From contig NC_015145.1 of assembly GCF_000189535.1 (NCBI RefSeq), positions 3,038,001 to 3,102,000 of the forward strand: a stretch of DNA of 64,000 nucleotides, read 5' to 3'. Under the pieces are notes generated by a model, which saw nothing but the letters and a program-made list of their open reading frames with translations, was not told the origin of the DNA and ran no database searches. Both the position numbers and the translations under genes were made by a program. Positions 33,260 through 42,470 of this stretch are shown here, piece after piece (position 1 is the first letter of the stretch; the number at the start of each line of letters is the position of its first letter). The stretch comes from Pseudarthrobacter phenanthrenivorans Sphe3 (GTDB taxonomy: Bacteria > Actinomycetota > Actinomycetes > Actinomycetales > Micrococcaceae).

Positions 33260-34645
33260 TCAGTTGCTGAGGTAGGCCAGGAGGTCGTGCCGGGTGAGGA
33301 TGCCGATGGGGGCGCCCACGAACGTGACCATGACGGTGTCCACGTCCGAGAGCAGCTCCCTGGCGGCCGAGATGGTTTCCAGCGAACCGATGACGGGCAG
33401 CTTGGGGCCCATGTGTTCGGAGATCTTGTCCGTGAGCTTGGCTTCGCCGCGGAACAGCTTGGCCGTGAGGCTGCGCTCATCCACCGCGCCCAGCACCTCG
33501 CCCATGACCACCGGCGGCTCCTGGGAGAGGACCGGGATGTGGCTGACGCCGTACTCGTTCATGATGTTGATGACGTCGCGCACGGACTCGTTGGGGTGGA
33601 TGTGGACCAGGTCCGGCAGTTCGCCGTTCTTGGATTTGATGACCTCACCCACCGAGGTCTCCTCGCCGCCGGACAGGAAGCCGTAGGAGCGCATCCACTG
33701 GTCGTTGAAGATCTTGGCCAGGTAGCCGCGTCCGGAGTCCGGCAGGATAACGACGACGACGGCACTTTCCGGCAGGTCCCGCGCGGCTTTCAGGGCGGCT
33801 GCTACAGCCATGCCTGAGGAGCCGCCCACCAGGAGTCCTTCCTCCCTGGCCAGGCGCCGGGTCATCGCGAAGGAATCGGCGTCGCTGACGGCGATCACCT
33901 GGTCCGGCACCGACTTGTCGTAGTTGGCGGGCCACATGTCCTCGCCCACGCCCTCAACGAAGTAGGGCCGGCCGGTTCCGCCGGAGTAGACCGAACCCTC
34001 GGGGTCGGCTGCGATGATCCGGACCACGCCGCCGTCGGACTCCGGCCTGCCGGCCGAGGCCTCCTTGAGGAACCGGCCCGTGCCGGTGATGGTGCCGCCG
34101 GTGCCGGCGCCGATCACGCAGTGCGTGACCTTGCCGTCGGTATCGCGCCAGATCTCCGGGCCGGTGGTCTGGTAGTGGCTCTTGGGTGCCGCCGGGTTTG
34201 AGAACTGGTCCGGCTTGTACGCACCCGGGGTTTCCCGCACGATCCGGTCCGAAACGCCGTAGTAGCTCTGCGGGCTGTCCGGGGGCACGGCGGTAGGGGT
34301 AACTACCACTTCGGCACCGTACGCCTGCAGGACTGCGCGCTTGTCCTCGCCCACTTTGTCCGGCACCACGAAGACGCATTTGTAGCCCTTTTGCTGGGCC
34401 ACCAGCGCCAGCCCAACGCCGGTGTTGCCGGAGGTCGGCTCCACGATGGTGCCGCCGGGCTGCAGCTTGCCCTCGCGCTCGGCATCCTCGATCATCTTGG
34501 CCGCGATGCGGTCCTTGATGGATCCGCCGGGGTTCAAGTACTCCAGTTTCACCAGGACTGTGGCCTTGACGCCGTCCGTCACGTGGTTGAGTTTGATGAG
34601 CGGGGTATTGCCGATGAGGTCCAGGATGGACTGGGCGTACTTCAT
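33260..34645 (-). CDS. cbs: Cystathionine beta-synthase with two C-terminal CBS domains
   Basis: 461 residues. The N-terminal PLP fold has LIGNTPLIKLN, the PLP lysine K44 in PGGSIKDR, EPTSGNTGVGLA and GTGGTITGTGRF. Residues ~330-461 form a pair of CBS domains (SVRDVINIMNEYGVSHIPVL ... FVGAPIGILTRHDLL). There is no N-terminal haem domain. Converts homocysteine and serine to cystathionine. First gene of the cbs-metB operon. Confidence 0.95.
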   Translation of the reverse strand: MKYAQSILDLIGNTPLIKLNHVTDGVKATVLVKLEYLNPGGSIKDRIAAKMIEDAEREGKLQPGGTIVEPTSGNTGVGLALVAQQKGYKCVFVVPDKVGEDKRAVLQAYGAEVVVTPTAVPPDSPQSYYGVSDRIVRETPGAYKPDQFSNPAAPKSHYQTTGPEIWRDTDGKVTHCVIGAGTGGTITGTGRFLKEASAGRPESDGGVVRIIAADPEGSVYSGGTGRPYFVEGVGEDMWPANYDKSVPDQVIAVSDADSFAMTRRLAREEGLLVGGSSGMAVAAALKAARDLPESAVVVVILPDSGRGYLAKIFNDQWMRSYGFLSGGEETSVGEVIKSKNGELPDLVHIHPNESVRDVINIMNEYGVSHIPVLSQEPPVVMGEVLGAVDERSLTAKLFRGEAKLTDKISEHMGPKLPVIGSLETISAARELLSDVDTVMVTFVGAPIGILTRHDLLAYLSN

Positions 34646-34722
34646 GAGTACAAAGCTACCGCTTCCGCGCTCCCGGCACCTTCCCTCAGGCGCCCGTCGC
34701 CGCCCGGAGCACCGGCCCGGCC

Positions 34723-35130
34723 TTACCCGGCCGTCTGGGCCTGGTGTTCTGCGGGCAGGTTCTCCCAGAGGCCCATGATGTTGCCTTCGGAGTCCTTGAA
34801 GTAGGCGTAGTAGCCCATCTGGGGGATTTCGCTCTTGGCCATGACAACTGATCCGCCGAGCTGTTCCACAGTTTTGAGGGTGGCGTCGATGTCAGGGACG
34901 TCCACGGTGATCACCGGATTCCGGACCTCACCATCCCGGGCCATCATGCCCCCGTTGATGGCTCCCGGGGTTGTGGGCTGGCCGGTTGCCTCGTCCATGG
35001 CGGTGGTGATGACCATGTTGTAGTCCATGCCCGGGACGGGTTCGATCCGCCACCCGAGGGCCTCCTGGTAGAACTTCCTGGCCCGCTCCTGGTCGTCAGC
35101 GGGAATCTCGAAATGCACTACTCCACCCAT
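34723..35130 (-). CDS. VOC (glyoxalase/bleomycin-resistance) family protein
   Basis: 135 residues from ATG 35130 (MGGVVHFEIPADDQERARKFY); the frame is open upstream but not homologous. The paired beta-alpha-beta-beta-beta units of the vicinal oxygen chelate fold are seen, with VVHFEIPADD, PVITVDVPDID and YYAYFKDSEGNIMGLWE. The His and Glu in these segments could bind metal. Substrate unknown. Confidence 0.9.
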   Translation of the reverse strand: MGGVVHFEIPADDQERARKFYQEALGWRIEPVPGMDYNMVITTAMDEATGQPTTPGAINGGMMARDGEVRNPVITVDVPDIDATLKTVEQLGGSVVMAKSEIPQMGYYAYFKDSEGNIMGLWENLPAEHQAQTAG

Positions 35131-35294
35131 GGTTTGCCTCCTGGTCTTTCGAGCTTTCGGCACGGTGGTTCCGCACCACACGGTGGAGTCTAGTCCCGTA
35201 CGTGCCGGCTGGATAAGGGACTTTCGGACGTGCGTCCGGGGGCCGGGGATGGCGGAAACCCCTGATTGTCGGCGGCCCGTGGGACGATGGCTGC

Positions 35295-36278
35295 ATGACG
35301 ATTGCAGAGGTTCCCGCCCGGCTCGCTGCCGCGGCGGACGCCTCGCTCCGCTGGTATCCGGGCGGCCCCTATGATCTCGGGCGGACTTTGGGACCGCTCC
35401 TGCGCGGCACCAGTGACCCGTCCTTCAGCTACCAGGGCGGCGTGGTCTGGGTTGCTTTTACGACGGCGCACGGGCCGGCTACCCTGCGCCTCAGCCCCGC
35501 CGGCACGGGGGACCTGGAGTTCCGGGTGGACGTCCAGGGGTGGGGTCCCGGTGCCGCTGCGGCGGTGGGCTCCGCGCCGCGGCTCCTGGGGGCCGACGAC
35601 GACTGGCAGGGCTTTGACCAGCCGGAGTTCCAGGCCACCCTCCCCCATATGGTCCGGGAGGCGCGGCGGCGCAGCCTGGCCCTCCGGCTTCCTTCCACCG
35701 GCCGGATGATTGACCAGCTTGTCCCGATCATCCTTGAACAGAAGGTGACAGTGATCGAGGCCCGCAGGGCCTATCGCTATCTGGTGCACCGCTATGGGTC
35801 TCCCGCACCGCAGGCGGGAATCGCCGCCCCCGCAGGCCTGATGCTTCCGCCCACGGCCGAGGCCTGGGCACGGATCCCGAGCTGGGAGTGGCACAAGGCG
35901 GGCGTGGGGCCCCAGCGTTCGGCCACCGTCATGCGGATGCTGCGCTCCGCCGTCGCGCTTGAACGGCTGGCCGCACTGCCCGCGCTGGAGGCCGCGGAGA
36001 AAATGCAGGTGGTCCCGGGTATCGGCGTGTGGACTGCGGCAGAGGTTGTGCAGCGCACGCACGGCTGCCCTGACTCGATTTCGGTGGGCGATTACCACCT
36101 GGCCGCCTATGTGGGCGCGGCGCTCACCGGACGCCGCACGGATGACGCGGGAATGCTGCGGCTGCTGGAACCGTGGCGGGGCCACCGGCAGCGCGTTGTC
36201 CGGATGATCCAGAGCACCGGTTTCCGCAAGCCGACGTTCGGTCCACGGATGACCATCCAGGACCACCGCCGGCACTGA
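35295..36278 (+). CDS. AlkA-like DNA-3-methyladenine glycosylase (HhH-GPD)
   Basis: 327 residues. The helix-hairpin-helix VVPGIGVWTAAEVVQR is followed by SISVGDYHLA, where the aspartate takes the place of the catalytic Asp of AlkA. LVPIILEQKVTVIEARRAYRYLV is the usual entry helix of the glycosylase domain. It excises alkylated bases. It lacks an Ada regulatory domain. It is convergent with the acyl-CoA ligase gene, with only nine bases between stops. Confidence 0.9.
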   Translation: MTIAEVPARLAAAADASLRWYPGGPYDLGRTLGPLLRGTSDPSFSYQGGVVWVAFTTAHGPATLRLSPAGTGDLEFRVDVQGWGPGAAAAVGSAPRLLGADDDWQGFDQPEFQATLPHMVREARRRSLALRLPSTGRMIDQLVPIILEQKVTVIEARRAYRYLVHRYGSPAPQAGIAAPAGLMLPPTAEAWARIPSWEWHKAGVGPQRSATVMRMLRSAVALERLAALPALEAAEKMQVVPGIGVWTAAEVVQRTHGCPDSISVGDYHLAAYVGAALTGRRTDDAGMLRLLEPWRGHRQRVVRMIQSTGFRKPTFGPRMTIQDHRRH

Positions 36279-36287
36279 CATCGCAGT

Positions 36288-37964
36288 TCAAAGCCCCAGC
36301 CGCGCCACCGCCTGCTCGCGCATCTCCACTTTCCGGATTTTCCCCGAAACCGTCATGGGGAAGCTGTCCCGGACCTCGACGTAACGCGGGATCTTGTAAT
36401 GGGCCAGTTTGCCGCGGCAGAAGCCGGCAACAGCAGCCTGATCCAGCGGCTCGGCGCCCGGCTTCAGGATGATGCAGGCCATCAGTTCCTCCCCGTATGT
36501 CGCGTCCGGAACCCCGATGACCTGCACATCCTGGACGGACGGGTGCGTATACAGGAACTCCTCGATTTCCCGCGGGTAGATGTTCTCGCCGCCGCGGATC
36601 ACCATGTCCTTGATCCGTCCTTCAATCACCACGTAGCCGTCCCCGTCCATCCGGGCGAGGTCGCCGGTGTGCATCCATCCGTCAGGGTCGATGGCCTCAA
36701 TGGTCTTGTCCGGCTGGTTCCAGTACCCCGCCATCACGGCGTACCCCCGGGTGCACAACTCCCCGATCTGCCCCCGTTCCAGGACCTCGCCGGAGGCTGG
36801 ATCCACAACTTTGCTTTCGAGGTGCGGCATGGCGCGGCCTACCGTTTCCGTGCGTTGCCGCAGCGTGTCACCGTGCCGGGTCATGGTGGATACCGGCGAC
36901 GTTTCGGTCATGCCATAGCAAATTGCCACGTCTTTCATGTTCATCTCGGAAATGACCCGGTTCATCACCTCGACAGGACACGGGGAGCCGGCCATTACAC
37001 CGGTCCGGAGCGTGGACAGGTCATAGGAGGCGAAGTCGGGCAGCGCGAGTTCGGCGATGAACATGGTGGGCACTCCATACAAGGATGTGCCACCGAAGTC
37101 CTGGACCGCCTCGAGGGCGGCGGCGGGGTTGAATCCGCGGCCGGGGATGATGGTGGCAGCACCATGGCTCAGGGCGTTCAGGTTCCCTATCACCATGCCG
37201 AAACAGTGATAGAACGGGACCGGGATGACCACCCGGTCGTGCTCCGTGTAGCGCAGCAGCTCCCCAATCGAGAAGCCGTTGTTCAGGATGTTGCGGTGCG
37301 TGAGCGTGGCACCCTTGGGGAAGCCGGTGGTCCCGGAGGTGTACTGCAGGTTGATGGGGTCGTGCGGTGACAGTTCAGCCATGCGGGCCTTCAGCGAGGA
37401 ATGCCCGACGGCGTCGGCCCGCCGAAGCAGCTCAGCGTACGTCAGCTCCGCATCACTGAGGGGGACGCCGGCGTCGAACCCCTCTTCGGCGGGTGCCGGC
37501 AGGAAGACCAGCCCGCGCAGGTCGGGGCAGCCGGCAAGTGCCTCCCGGGCCATCCCCACATAGTCGCTGGTGCGGTCCGAGGGCGCCGTAACCAGCAACC
37601 GCATGCCGTTCTGCTTCACCACGAACTGCAGTTCATGCCGCCGGTACGCAGGGTTCACGTTCACCAGGATTGCCCCCGCCTTTGCCGTGGCGTATTGCAG
37701 GAGGGTCCACTCAGCGCAGTTCGGGCTCCAGATACCCACGCGGTCCCCTTTGGCCACGCCCACAGCGATAAGAGCCCGCGCCAAACGGTCCACGTCGTCG
37801 TTCATCTTGGTGTAGCTCCAGCGGCGGGCATCCCCGCCGGGGACCGGCGCGGCCTCAATCAGCGCGTCGTGGAAGGGGAACCGGGCCACCACCCGCTCGA
37901 AATTCCCGCCGATGGTCTCCTCGAGCAGCGGGACGTCAGTGTCCCCGGCTGTATAAGCGCGCAT
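36288..37964 (-). CDS. AMP-dependent acyl-CoA synthetase
   Basis: 558 residues. The ATP-binding loop [18 protein letters not shown] is intact, as are [32 protein letters not shown] and the C-terminal [12 protein letters not shown] with the catalytic lysine. It activates a medium/long-chain fatty acid or similar carboxylate to acyl-CoA. Isolated gene, so the substrate is not given by context. Confidence 0.92.
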   Translation of the reverse strand: MRAYTAGDTDVPLLEETIGGNFERVVARFPFHDALIEAAPVPGGDARRWSYTKMNDDVDRLARALIAVGVAKGDRVGIWSPNCAEWTLLQYATAKAGAILVNVNPAYRRHELQFVVKQNGMRLLVTAPSDRTSDYVGMAREALAGCPDLRGLVFLPAPAEEGFDAGVPLSDAELTYAELLRRADAVGHSSLKARMAELSPHDPINLQYTSGTTGFPKGATLTHRNILNNGFSIGELLRYTEHDRVVIPVPFYHCFGMVIGNLNALSHGAATIIPGRGFNPAAALEAVQDFGGTSLYGVPTMFIAELALPDFASYDLSTLRTGVMAGSPCPVEVMNRVISEMNMKDVAICYGMTETSPVSTMTRHGDTLRQRTETVGRAMPHLESKVVDPASGEVLERGQIGELCTRGYAVMAGYWNQPDKTIEAIDPDGWMHTGDLARMDGDGYVVIEGRIKDMVIRGGENIYPREIEEFLYTHPSVQDVQVIGVPDATYGEELMACIILKPGAEPLDQAAVAGFCRGKLAHYKIPRYVEVRDSFPMTVSGKIRKVEMREQAVARLGL

Positions 37965-38076
37965 GCTGGCACGCTACCAAGCGGCTCCCGGCAATCAAAG
38001 CACTTGGGAAGCACGCCGCGGCAGGGGCGGCGCAACAGAACCTTGGCCTCCCACCGGTGCCGGTATTGTGAAAACC

Positions 38077-38355
38077 ATGAGTTCACCCATTGACCTGCAG
38101 GCAACGTTCATCCCCAACGAAGGCGAGTTTCACCGCGTAAAGCTCGCCCTGGAAATAGCTATCGATGAGGTGGTGAAGGAGCCGGGCTGCATCCGCTACG
38201 AATTGACGGAGGCCAGCGAGGAGAAGCTGGTCCTCACCGAGCAGTGGGCGTCCGAAGAGGACCTGGACAAGCACTCCAAGGGCATCGCCGTCCAGGACCT
38301 GAACGAATCCCTGAGTGCGCTGCTGGCCGAGCCCGTGAAGCTGGAACGGCTCTAG
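38077..38355 (+). CDS. Antibiotic biosynthesis monooxygenase (ABM) domain protein, putative quinol monooxygenase
   Basis: 92 residues from ATG 38077. Small ferredoxin-like fold: EPGCIRYELTEAS, KLVLTEQWASEEDLDKHSKG and the C-terminal LLAEPVKLERL match the YgiN-like ABM family, which oxidises quinols or degrades haem in some members. The start is upstream of the first conserved strand; the frame is open further 5' without homology. It ends before a palindromic repeat shared with trxA. Confidence 0.88.
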   Translation: MSSPIDLQATFIPNEGEFHRVKLALEIAIDEVVKEPGCIRYELTEASEEKLVLTEQWASEEDLDKHSKGIAVQDLNESLSALLAEPVKLERL

Positions 38356-38376
38356 CGTCCGCCCCCACAACAACAA

Positions 38377-38433
38377 CGCGGGGTCACTTCCCGCCCGTGA
38401 AACCGAGGTTTCCGGGCGGGAAGTGACCCCGCG
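38377..38433. repeat. Palindromic repeat (family 1, copy 2), likely bidirectional terminator
   Basis: A 21-bp perfect inverted repeat: CGCGGGGTCACTTCCC continuing to 38397, and the complementary arm 38413-38433. The loop has its own 6-bp stem, GAAACC-GA-GGTTTC. It shares the arm GCGGGGTCACTT with the copy at 9239-9298 and lies between convergent genes. Confidence 0.9.
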
Positions 38434-38442
38434 GTGGTTTTA

Positions 38443-38475
38443 GGGAGTCTTAGAGATCCGGGAGTCTTAAAGATC
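38443..38475 (-). repeat. Tandem duplication at the 3' end of the thioredoxin gene
   Basis: GGGAGTCTTAGAGATC (38443-38458) is repeated as GGGAGTCTTAAAGATC (38460-38475), 17-bp period, one mismatch. The stop codon at 38467-38469 lies in the copy proximal to the gene. Confidence 0.7.
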
Positions 38476-38886
38476 AGGGATCTGGGTGCCGTCCTGCGGG
38501 CCCGTGGGCCTGGCGGCCGCGGCTTCTTCACGCTGCCGTGCAACATGGGCGTGGACTTCCTCCATGTCCAGCGCCTTAACGGCATCCACCACCTGTTCGA
38601 GCTGCTGGGCGTTCAGGGCTCCGGGTTGCGAAAACACGAGCACCTTTTCGCGGAAGGCCATCAGCGTAGGGATGGAGGAAATGCCGGCCTCCGCGGCGAG
38701 CTGCTGCTCCGCCTCGGTGTCCACCTTGGTGAAGAGGACATCCGGGTGCTTTTCGGAAACCGCTGAGTACGTGGGACCGAACTGCTTGCAGGGACCGCAC
38801 CACTCCGCCCAGAAATCCACCAGGACAATATCGTTGCCTTCAATCGTGGATGCGAACTGTTCACCTGTGATGTCAAGGGTAGCCAT
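38467..38886 (-). CDS. trxA: Thioredoxin with extended C-terminus
   Basis: 139 residues from ATG 38886 (MATLDITGEQF). The active site FWAEWCGPC (C30, C33) and the cis-proline in GISSIPTLM are intact, so it should act as a protein disulfide reductase. It is about 30 residues longer than E. coli thioredoxin; the extra tail is charged and Ala/Pro-rich (VARQREEAAAARPTGP). The 3' end overlaps a small tandem duplication. Confidence 0.95.
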   Translation of the reverse strand: MATLDITGEQFASTIEGNDIVLVDFWAEWCGPCKQFGPTYSAVSEKHPDVLFTKVDTEAEQQLAAEAGISSIPTLMAFREKVLVFSQPGALNAQQLEQVVDAVKALDMEEVHAHVARQREEAAAARPTGPQDGTQIPDL

Positions 38887-39043
38887 GTGACCACGGTACG
38901 CGTCATGCCTGCCCATGTCCCGCCCGTCCGGCGCTTGTTCGCTTCCCGCGTCATTGGGAATAAGGCGGCCCGCGCATGTACAGCGGGTCCGGCGGCACCT
39001 AATCTAGGGGTCAGCAGCCACTGTCCGCGCGGATCCGGGAGGG

Positions 39044-39970
39044 ATGATGGCAACCGCTGTTGTGGTTCAGTCACTGACCAAGAAGTTCGGCCGCCGGGAA
39101 GTCCTCCACGGCGTCGACTTTGCGGTGGAGGCAGGCTCCGTTTTTGGCGTGATTGGACCTAATGGGGCGGGTAAGACCACTACGATGCGCTGCCTGCTGG
39201 ACATCATCCGCCCAACCAGCGGGACCGTCCGGGTGCTCGGTACGGACCCGCGTGCGGGCGGGCCGGAGCTGCGCCGGAGGATCGGTTACCTTCCGGGCGA
39301 GCTGTTCCTGGAAGGCCGCGTGACGGGTCGCAGGCTGCTGGCCAACTACGAGGCGATCAGCGGGCCCGTGCCGCCCGGCCGCGTGGATCAGCTGGCGGAG
39401 CGGCTGGGTCTGGACCTGGACCGCCACACCCGCAAGCTGTCCAAAGGCAACAAGCAGAAACTGGGTCTGGTCCAGGCCTTCATGCACCAGCCCGAACTGC
39501 TGGTCCTCGACGAGCCCACCAGCGGCCTTGACCCGCTGGTCCAGCAGGAGTTCCACGCCATGGTCCGGGAGGCGCGGCACCGGGGGCAGACCATCTTCCT
39601 CAGCTCGCACGTCCTGAGCGAGGTCCAGCAGACCGCTGACACGGTGGCCATCCTCCGGGACGGGCGGATCATCGCCGTCGAGTCCGTCAGCGGGCTCCGC
39701 GAAGGCGCCGTGCGCCACGTTCGCTTCACCACCTCCGGAACACCAGCGCACGACGCCGTCGCGCGGCTGTCCGGAGTGCCCGGCGTCGGGCAGGTGGAGG
39801 TGCTGGAGTCCGACGGCAACGCCACCCTGTCCGCCACCGTCGAGGGCGCCATCCAGCCGCTGGTCCGGATTCTTGCCACCCTTCCGCTGACGGACCTCGT
39901 CCTGGAAGAGCCGGACCTTGAGGAGGCCGTGCTGAAGATGTACTCCGGCCCGCGGGAGGAAACCCGGTGA
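39044..39970 (+). CDS. ABC-2 type exporter, ATP-binding protein
   Basis: 308 residues. Walker A GPNGAGKTT, the signature LSKGNKQKLGL, and Walker B LLVLDEPTSGLDP; about 80 further residues follow, typical of DrrA-like exporters. The start is one of two adjacent ATGs (39044 or 39047). Its stop overlaps the permease start by GTGA, so the two form a coupled pair. Probable drug or polyketide-type export; the substrate is unknown. Confidence 0.92.
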   Translation: MMATAVVVQSLTKKFGRREVLHGVDFAVEAGSVFGVIGPNGAGKTTTMRCLLDIIRPTSGTVRVLGTDPRAGGPELRRRIGYLPGELFLEGRVTGRRLLANYEAISGPVPPGRVDQLAERLGLDLDRHTRKLSKGNKQKLGLVQAFMHQPELLVLDEPTSGLDPLVQQEFHAMVREARHRGQTIFLSSHVLSEVQQTADTVAILRDGRIIAVESVSGLREGAVRHVRFTTSGTPAHDAVARLSGVPGVGQVEVLESDGNATLSATVEGAIQPLVRILATLPLTDLVLEEPDLEEAVLKMYSGPREETR

Positions 39971-40764
39971 AAACACTTCCCCTGTTCCGCCGCGCGATCT
40001 TTGACACCTGGCGCTCCACGCTGGGCTGGGCGGTGGGTCTGGCGGCGGCCATCTTCCTCTACCTGCCGCTGTACCCGTCCATCGGAGGCAGCGCCCAGAT
40101 GCAGGGCATGATCGATGCCCTGCCGGCCGAAATGACCAAGGCTCTCAACTATGACCAGATTGCCACCGGCCCCGGCTACACGCAGGCCACGCTTTTCGGG
40201 CTGCTCGGCTTCCTGCTCATGACCATAGCCTCCGTTTCCTGGGGCGCCGCGGCCGTTGGCGGGGACGAGGAATCCGGCCAACTTGAATTGACCCTGGCCC
40301 ACGGGGTGCGGCGGATCCAGGTGGTGCTGGAACGGGCCCTGGCCTTGCTGCTGTGCATAGTGCTGCTGGCTGTCGTGGTCTGTGCCCTGGTCTGGTTGCT
40401 GAACGGCCCCGCGCAACTGGATATTGAGCTGGACAACCTGCTGGGCGCCACCGTCCTCTTTGCCGGGCTTGCCCTCCTGAGCGGAACCATGGCCCTGTGC
40501 GTCGGTTCCATCACCGGCCGACGTACCTACGGTCTTGCAGCCGGCGCAGCGGTTGCCGTCCTCGGGTACGTGTTCAACGCCGTGGGGCGGCAGAGCGAGG
40601 ATGTGGAGTGGCTGCTGGACCTCAGTCCCTACCACTGGGCGTACGGCAACTCACCGGTGTCCAACGGAGCGGACTGGGGCGCTGCAGCATGGTTGTGGGG
40701 CCTCTCGGTGGCACTCGTGGCACTGGCCGCCGTCGCCCTGGACCGGCGCGACGTGGGAACCTAG
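39967..40764 (+). CDS. ABC-2 type exporter, permease
   Basis: 265 residues, six predicted membrane helices, GTG start overlapping the ATPase stop by four bases. SVSWGAAAVGGDEESGQLELTLAHGVRR (split) is the typical ABC-2 cytosolic segment with the acidic EESGxLE motif. It forms the transporter with the preceding ATPase. Confidence 0.9.
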   Translation: MKTLPLFRRAIFDTWRSTLGWAVGLAAAIFLYLPLYPSIGGSAQMQGMIDALPAEMTKALNYDQIATGPGYTQATLFGLLGFLLMTIASVSWGAAAVGGDEESGQLELTLAHGVRRIQVVLERALALLLCIVLLAVVVCALVWLLNGPAQLDIELDNLLGATVLFAGLALLSGTMALCVGSITGRRTYGLAAGAAVAVLGYVFNAVGRQSEDVEWLLDLSPYHWAYGNSPVSNGADWGAAAWLWGLSVALVALAAVALDRRDVGT

Positions 40765-40768
40765 CGGA

Positions 40769-41317
40769 TTAGAGGCTCCAGGCGTGCGGGGCAGGCGTCC
40801 TGCTGCCGGGCAAAGCGCTGGAAGCCCGCCACTCGTGGATCCATGCGGGGAGCACCATGTCCGCGGGCGGTTCCCCGAACTCGCGCAGGATCTCCTCCTG
40901 GCTGACAGGCCGCCCCTTGGCCACCAGGCGGGTGGCGATGTAGGCACGTGCATAAATCTCGCCGTCGGCCACTATCCGCTGTTCAAAGAAGATGGCCTTG
41001 GCGTCCAGGCCAATGATGCGGGTCTCGATGGTGTAGTGCTGCCACAGCTGAAGGGATTTGCGGAAGGCGATGGTTTCCGCGGCCACCACCGGCCCCCAGC
41101 CCCGGCGGCGCATCCGCTGCCACACGCCGCTGCGTACCATCAGGTCGAACCGGCCCAGATCCATAAGGGAGAGGTACATGCCGTTGTTGACGTGCATGGC
41201 TATATCGATGTCCGTGGGGAGGACCCGCAGCGGGAGCGAGGAGCTGTCCCAGACGGTCAGCGGCGGGCGGCGCGAGGAGCGGAACAACATCACGAGGGTT
41301 CTCAGGAGCAGGTGCAT
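40769..41317 (-). CDS. Acyl-CoA thioesterase (hot-dog, 4HBT-like)
   Basis: 182 residues. PTDIDIAMHVNNGMYLSLMDLGR is the hot-dog thioesterase motif (Asp and His-Val-Asn-Asn), followed by ETIAFRKSLQLWQ and YTIETRII. It hydrolyses an acyl-CoA of unknown chain. The stop lies four bases from the stop of the convergent permease gene. Confidence 0.88.
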   Translation of the reverse strand: MHLLLRTLVMLFRSSRRPPLTVWDSSSLPLRVLPTDIDIAMHVNNGMYLSLMDLGRFDLMVRSGVWQRMRRRGWGPVVAAETIAFRKSLQLWQHYTIETRIIGLDAKAIFFEQRIVADGEIYARAYIATRLVAKGRPVSQEEILREFGEPPADMVLPAWIHEWRASSALPGSRTPAPHAWSL

Positions 41318-41385
41318 CCCCTTATGCTACCCGCCAGTAACATTGCCGGGCCGGCCGCCGCGAGGCTGCCAGTAGGATTTCCTGC

Positions 41386-42118
41386 ATGACGCAACAACGC
41401 TACCGGGACCTGGCGGACTGGCCGCTGACGGCCACTGCACTCGTCTTCCTGGGAGCCTACGCGTGGCAGGTCATCGGCCGGATCGAAGGCAGTTCAGCCC
41501 TGTGGCTGGAAAGCCGTCATGTGGGCCACCTGGGGCATCTTTGCGGTGGACTACGTCGCAAACCTGTGGCTGGCCCGGGACCGGGGCGTGTGGTTTGTCC
41601 GGAACCTGCATGAACTGGTGATCGTGGCCCTGCCGTTCTTCCGTCCGCTGCGCCTCCTGCGGCTGGTGACGCTGCTGTCCGTGTTGCACCGGACCCTGGG
41701 CGACACGCTGCGCGGCCGCGTGGTGACCTATGTGGTGGGCTCGGCCGCGATGCTGGTGTTCGTCGGAGCCCTTGCTGTCCTGGACGTGGAGCAGTCGGCA
41801 CCGGACGCGAAGATCGTGACCTTCGGCGACGCATTGTGGTGGGCCATGACCACCATCACCACCGTTGGCTACGGTGACATGTACCCCGTGACGCCCATCG
41901 GCCGGATGGTTGCGGCCGCCCTGATGATGAGCGGCATCGCCGTCCTGGGTGTGGTCACGGCATCCATTGCCTCCTGGCTGGTCCAGCGGGTGGAGGATAC
42001 CGCCGAAGCCGTGGCCGAGGCCGAGGAACCGGTCCGGGCCGAAATGTCCGGGCTGGTGGCTGAAATCGCCTCACTGCGGCGCGAGATCGCAGAACTCAGG
42101 GAGCAACGCCCGCTGTAG
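41386..42118 (+). pseudogene. Two-helix potassium channel (Ion_trans_2), frameshifted
   Basis: The start ATG at 41386 gives the N-terminus MTQQRYRDLADWPLTATALVFLGAYAWQVIGR. The channel then continues in another frame from about 41513: AVMWATWGIFAVDYV, a pore with TTITTVGYGD and a C-terminal coiled helix to 42118. Removing one A from the AAA at 41510-41512 restores a continuous protein of about 243 residues. Either the gene is inactivated or this is a sequencing error in a homopolymer. Family: voltage-insensitive or voltage-sensor-truncated K+ channels. Confidence 0.8.
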
Positions 42119-42470
42119 TTCCTTGCCGCCCAGGCAAGTACCGGGCCGCGGCCGATTGAGTAGCCTCTCCAGCGCTACCGAGTGTCCGCACCAAATATTC
42201 GGGTAATTCCTACTGGTGCCGCCTGCGGCGGCCGCTTCCTAGACTCGGGATTCCTAGGACCGAACACGTGCCGGCGGTCCCCCTGGTTGGCTTCCCGGGG
42301 GTCCTGCCTCCTCGCGGAGCCTCCGTATTTTCTGGGTATGCGGATGCCTCCATCACGCGCCTCTTGGGCTGCCCCGGTAGTGCACCGGGCGGCCGGCGCA
42401 TTTCCTTGATCCGTCCTGCCTGCCGGAGCAGTCGCTCCGGCCTGCCCGGACCGAACGTGATGGGCTACCC
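42119..42470 (+). other. 350-bp leader region upstream of the LysM/sortase-like gene
   Basis: No gene. Several hairpins are visible: GCCGGAGC-AGTC-GCTCCGGC just upstream of the gene (about 42423-42442), CCCGGT-AGTG-CACCGGG at about 42375, and GCCGCC-TGC-GGCGGC near 42230. GGACCGAAC occurs twice (about 42258 and 42449). I could not match it to the c-di-AMP (ydaO) riboswitch that controls wall hydrolases in some actinobacteria. The function of the leader is open. Confidence 0.4.

Noticed and set aside
42119..42470. c-di-AMP (ydaO) riboswitch before the LysM gene
   Set aside because: The conserved ydaO blocks could not be found; only generic GC hairpins are visible.
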